Part shown: in pieces, positions 60,270 to 64,000 of the stretch
Position numbering within the stretch: position 1 is the first letter of the stretch
Layout: every line of letters starts with the position of its first letter
DNA from: Bradysia coprophila
Lineage: Eukaryota; Arthropoda; Insecta; Diptera; Sciaridae
Direction of reading: 5' to 3'
DNA: 64,000 bases
Assembly: GCF_014529535.1 (NCBI RefSeq)
Contig: NW_023503496.1
Span: 3,190,799-3,254,798, forward strand
The notes under the pieces: model-generated
Databases searched by the model: none
Seen by the model: only the letters and a program-made list of their open reading frames with translations
Told to the model about the DNA's origin: nothing
Program-made: the position numbers and the translations under genes

Positions 60270-61330
60270 TATTGTTTTGTTTTGTTGATTGTTTTGATTT
60301 TATTGTTGTGACAGTTTCATTATTAGCAGTGTTGACATCTTGTCTAGCAAATATTGTTATTAAGCTGTGTTCACATTTGTTATGTTCGTTAGACTTATCT
60401 CTTTCATATTTTGTAAACCTTCAGGGAATAGGTTTGTTCCAAATAACTGTAAACCCGAAATGTGACAACACGAACGACGACGATTTCATGCACAGAGGTG
60501 AACATAGCCTAAACGTCAACAAATTTCTTTATAAATTTTTCCTTAAAATCTTCGTCAATGACCTTAGAACCAACTTATAAATCTCTGCGGTTGACCACAC
60601 TGGTAAAAAAAATACGGATTCCGTCTTTCGCTACACTCGTTTCTGGTCATACACTAGCCGCCATTTCGAAAGGTGGCACGATCTTTTTTGTGATAAAAAA
60701 GATACGATTGATTGATTACATCGCCGTCTTTTTGTCGTGTAGCTAGGACATATCTTTTGCAGATCCGGCATAGGTCAACGAAAATTTAGAAATTTTACTT
60801 ACCTAAATCAGACTAAAAATTGATTTTATAAAGCACTTTTTAGTTTTCGACGCCATCTTGGATTGCAGTGCCATCTGTCACCAGACTAGGTGGTTACGGT
60901 ATGTTGGTATAGACCACTTTCAGACGTAACCTCACTTAAGTTTCGTTCAATGTTTCGTTCATTCATTCGTTTTTATCATGGCCTTGGAGCTCGTTCAGAA
61001 ACTCTTCGTTAAGTTTCACTGGTGAGGATTTCGACACTTCTTTCATATAAATTATGTCTAAATCTTCACTTTGGGTAACGAATTTTTAGTTCCTGAACGA
61101 GTTCTTAGTGAAGGGCCGTGACGCAAGTCCGTTAACACTAAAAAATGTGAAGAAAAAAAAACTGCAGAATAAGGAACACTCGAACTTTTTGACTTTTCCT
61201 TTTCGGGCCCTCTCACATACCAGTCCACAATAATTCTTCTGATCTAAATCGTTCATACCAACTAGATGGTAATTGTCGTACACTTTCAACTTAGCGTATG
61301 TTCCATATATAAGACATTAATTATCAGACA
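60270..61330. other. intergenic, dispersed repeats
   Basis: A block at 60447-60550 (ACACGAACGACGACGATTTCATG...) repeats the one at 25006-25095. No gene was recognised. Confidence 0.45.
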
Positions 61331-63830
61331 AAATTTTGTTCCTTGGAATAATTGATTGGTCCAAGATGACCAGAAGGCAGGCAGTTACCCATGTCTTATT
61401 ATACTCGTTTGAAAGCTTGTATCGTAAGACATCTGGAAAAAAAATTTCTACCGGGTAACTGGCTGCCTTCCCGAGATATCACTCCAAGAATTTTGTTCCT
61501 TGGAATAATTGATTGGTCCAAGATGGCCAGAAGGCAGGCAGTTACTCATGTCTTATTATACTCGTTTGAAAGCTTGTATCGTAAGACATCTGGAAAAAAA
61601 TTTTCAACCGGGTAACTGGCTGCCTTCCGGAGATATCATTCCAAGAATTTTGTTCCTTGGAATAATTGGTTGGTCCAAGATGACCAGAAGGCAGGCAGTT
61701 ACTCGTGTCTTATTATACTCGTTTGAAAGCTTGTATCGTAAGACATCTGGAAAAAAATTTTCAACCGGGTAACTGGCTGCCTTCCCGAGATATCACTCCA
61801 AGAATTTTGTTCCTTGGAATAATTGATTGGTCCAAGATGACCAGAAGGCAGGCAGTTACTCATGTCTTATTATACTCGTTTGAAAGCTTGTATCGTAAGA
61901 CATCTGGAAAAAATTTTTCAACCGGGTAACTGGCTGACTTCCCGAGATATCACTCCAAGAATTTTGTTCCTTGGAATAATTGGTTGGTCCAAGATGACCA
62001 GAAGGCAGGCAGTTACTCATGTCTTATTATACTCGTTTGAAAGCTTGTATCGTAAGACATCTGGAAAAAATTTTTCAACCGGGTAACTGGCTGCCTTCCC
62101 GAGATATCACTCCAAGAATTTTGTTCCTTGGAATAATTGATTGGTCCAAGATGACCAGAAGGCAGGCAGTTACTCATGTCTTATTATACTCGTTTGAAAG
62201 CTTGTATCGTAAGACATCTGGAAAAAAAATTTCAACCGGGTAACTGGCTGCCTTCCCGAGATATCACTCCAAGAATTTTGTTCCTTGGAATAATTGATTG
62301 GTCCAAGATGACCAGAAGGCAGGCAGTTACTCATGTCTTATTATACTCGTTTGAAAGCTTGTATCGTAAGACATCTGGAAAATTTTTTTCAACCGGGTAA
62401 CTGGCTGCCTTCCCGAGATATCACTCCAAGAATTTTGTTCCTTGGAATAATTGATTGGTCCAAGATGACCAGAAGGCAGGCAGTTACTCATGTCTTATTA
62501 TACTCGTTTGAAAGCTTGTATCGTAAGACATCTGGAATTTTTTTTTCTACCGGGTAGAAAGAATTGATTGGTCCAAGATGACCAGAAGGCAGGCAGTTAC
62601 TCATGTCTTATTATACTCGTTTGAAAGCTTGCATCGTAAGACATCTGGAAAATTTTTTTCAACCGGGTAACTGGCTGCCTTCCCGAGATATGTGATAACC
62701 CGGGTTCTAGGGTCACAGAAACATGATCAAACCACTAACTTTTCGTTTCACATTTTCTTTTAATAATGCCAAATTCACAATTTTAATTTTAATGCCAAAA
62801 ATACTTTTTTTAAGTTATTTTTTCCAAAATACATTTTTTACTGGTCTCTTATAGAGACCGACTCTTTCGAGTCCCCAATTAGGACTGAAAACTTTAGTTC
62901 GGATAGATCGAAAAACAAAACTCACTTGACCGAGATATCAAATTGCCACGTTGCATTAATTAGAACTCAAATGAACTGCAATAAATTGGCACAGTTAAAG
63001 TAAATTTCCGCGAACCTTGCATTTTATTCGCGCATTTCTTTTCATATGACTAATTTATACATTGAAATAAAAGTATTGAAGAAATGTGATATCCGGGATA
63101 TCACAGATATCACTCCAAGAATTTTGTTCCTTGGAATAATTGATTGGTCCAAGATGACCAGAAGGCAGGCAGTTACTCATGTCTTATTATACTCGTTTGA
63201 AAGCTTGTATCGTAAGACATCTGGAAAAATTTTTTCAACCGGGTAACTGGCTGCCTTCCCGAGATATCACTCCAAGAATTTTGTTCCTTGGAATAATTGA
63301 TCGGTCCAAGATGACCAGAAGGCAGGCAGTTACTCATGTCTTATTATACTCGTTTGAAAGCTTGTATCGTAAGACATCTGGAATTTTTTTTTCTACCGGG
63401 TAGCTGACTGCCTTCCCGAGATATCACTCCAAGAATTTTCTTCCTGGGAATATTTGATTGGTCCAAAATGACCAGAAGGCAGGCAGTTACCCGTGTCTTA
63501 TTATACTCGCTCGACAGCTTGTGTTATAAGACATGTAAATACGAAATTTCATATGAGTAACTACCTGCCTTCACGAGATATCACTACGAGAATTTTGTTC
63601 CTGGGAATAATTGATTGGTCCAAGATGACCAGAAGGCAGGCAGTTACCCATGTCTTATTATACTCGTTCGAAAGCTTGTATCATAAGACATGTAAATACG
63701 AAATTTCATATGAGTAACTGCCTGCCTTCCCGAGATATCACTACGAGAATTTTGTTCCTGGGAATAATTGATTGGTCCAAGATGACCAGAATAAGACCCA
63801 TGTCTTATTATACTATGTGACGCAATTTTT
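61331..63830. repeat. 157-bp satellite array
   Basis: The marker ATGTCTTATTATACTCG recurs at 61391, 61548, 61705, 61862, 62019, 62176, 62333 and 62490, exactly 157 bp apart. It recurs at 62603 after a 44-bp deletion. Beyond an insertion it lies at 63179, 63336, 63493 and 63650 (again 157 apart), then 63800. Each unit contains inverted blocks (GAAGGCAGGCAGTTACTC opposite GTAACTGGCTGCCTTC), so the unit probably began as a MITE. The last units differ in the middle (GACATGTAAATACG). The repeated 74-codon frames are by-products. Confidence 0.95.
62691..63105. mobile_element. 415-bp element inserted in the satellite
   Basis: The ends TGTGATAACCCGG and CCGGGATATCACA are inverted (one mismatch in 13). 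Neighbouring satellite units supply the empty site: cccgagatatcactcc becomes cccgagata | insert | gatatcactcc, a 4-bp GATA duplication. There is no ORF of note. Confidence 0.85.
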
Positions 63831-63965
63831 TTTTGTAAAATTTTCTTTCTAAATTTTGTTGGGTTCATCTTGTGTTGGTAAAAATTTTGCGTACAGGCGC
63901 AGAATGCGGCACCCTCAACGATATCAGTTATTTTGTAAGTAAGATAAAGGAGTTGCGTCACTTTT
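63831..63965. repeat. MITE end related to 34944-35394
   Basis: ATGTGACGCAATTTTT at the left and GAGTTGCGTCAC at the right are inverted. The right part (cgatatcagttattttgtaa) matches the right arm of the 34.9-kb foldback. Confidence 0.55.
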
Positions 63966-64000
63966 ATACCCTTTGAGGGTTTTAGTTGGCTGATTTAATT

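Noticed and set aside
61391-63717. Series of 74-codon ORFs repeated every 157 bp
   Set aside because: They are the same frame in each satellite unit. The period is not a multiple of three, and there is no start context or known motif.

Overview
This is nuclear DNA of a eukaryote, almost certainly an insect and most likely a fly-like one (inference). It has GT-AG introns of about 50-300 bp beside multi-kilobase introns full of transposons. It carries a TM9SF3 gene, an acid lipase and a trypsin with insect-style exon structure, an initiator and a TATA box of the usual animal type, and a dense population of AT-rich miniature transposons. Nothing looks bacterial or viral in origin.

Layout. 3.6-12.5 kb (+): the 3' exons of Kidins220/ARMS, with a 30-nt microexon and a 6.7-kb last intron. 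16.7-27.2 kb (-): a small tyrosine-rich gene split into five coding exons, read here by matching splice phases. Its introns hold a BEL/Pao-type LTR element with identical LTRs, a compact single-exon gene for a charged 197-aa protein, a tRNA-Cys gene, and an array of 19-bp repeats bearing CRE-like sites. 27.5-33.4 kb: a CACTA (EnSpm)-like DNA transposon with inverted ends and two convergent genes. One is a three-exon transposase and the other a two-exon gene whose product has a BEN-like C-terminal region. 33.4-37.2 kb: LINE remnant and large foldback elements. 38.1-40.0 kb (+): a complete seven-exon acid lipase. 41.0-42.5 kb: a 5'-truncated LINE inside a MITE, with a 9-bp target duplication and an empty-site paralogue at 13.4 kb. 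43.9-51.7 kb (+): a complete eight-exon TM9SF3 with a 4.85-kb first intron full of transposons. 53.8-54.8 kb (-): a complete three-exon secreted trypsin with TATA box. 57.9-60.3 kb: LINE remnants and a broken gene with a 27-bp coding-type repeat. 61.3-63.8 kb: a 157-bp satellite.

The host genes do not form a pathway: one is a membrane scaffold (Kidins220), one a Golgi/endosomal membrane protein (TM9SF3), two are secreted digestive-type enzymes (lipase, trypsin), and one is a tyrosine-rich, possibly muscle, protein. The most unusual content is in the mobile DNA. The two-gene CACTA element has open frames across all splice junctions. The satellite has an A-run/T-run junction that slides between copies while the combined length stays at exactly 11. 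Several insertions can be dated or polarised because both target duplications, or an empty site, are present in the same window.

Gene models were built by eye from ORFs, GT-AG sites and phase agreement. Family names rest on recognised motifs, not on searches.
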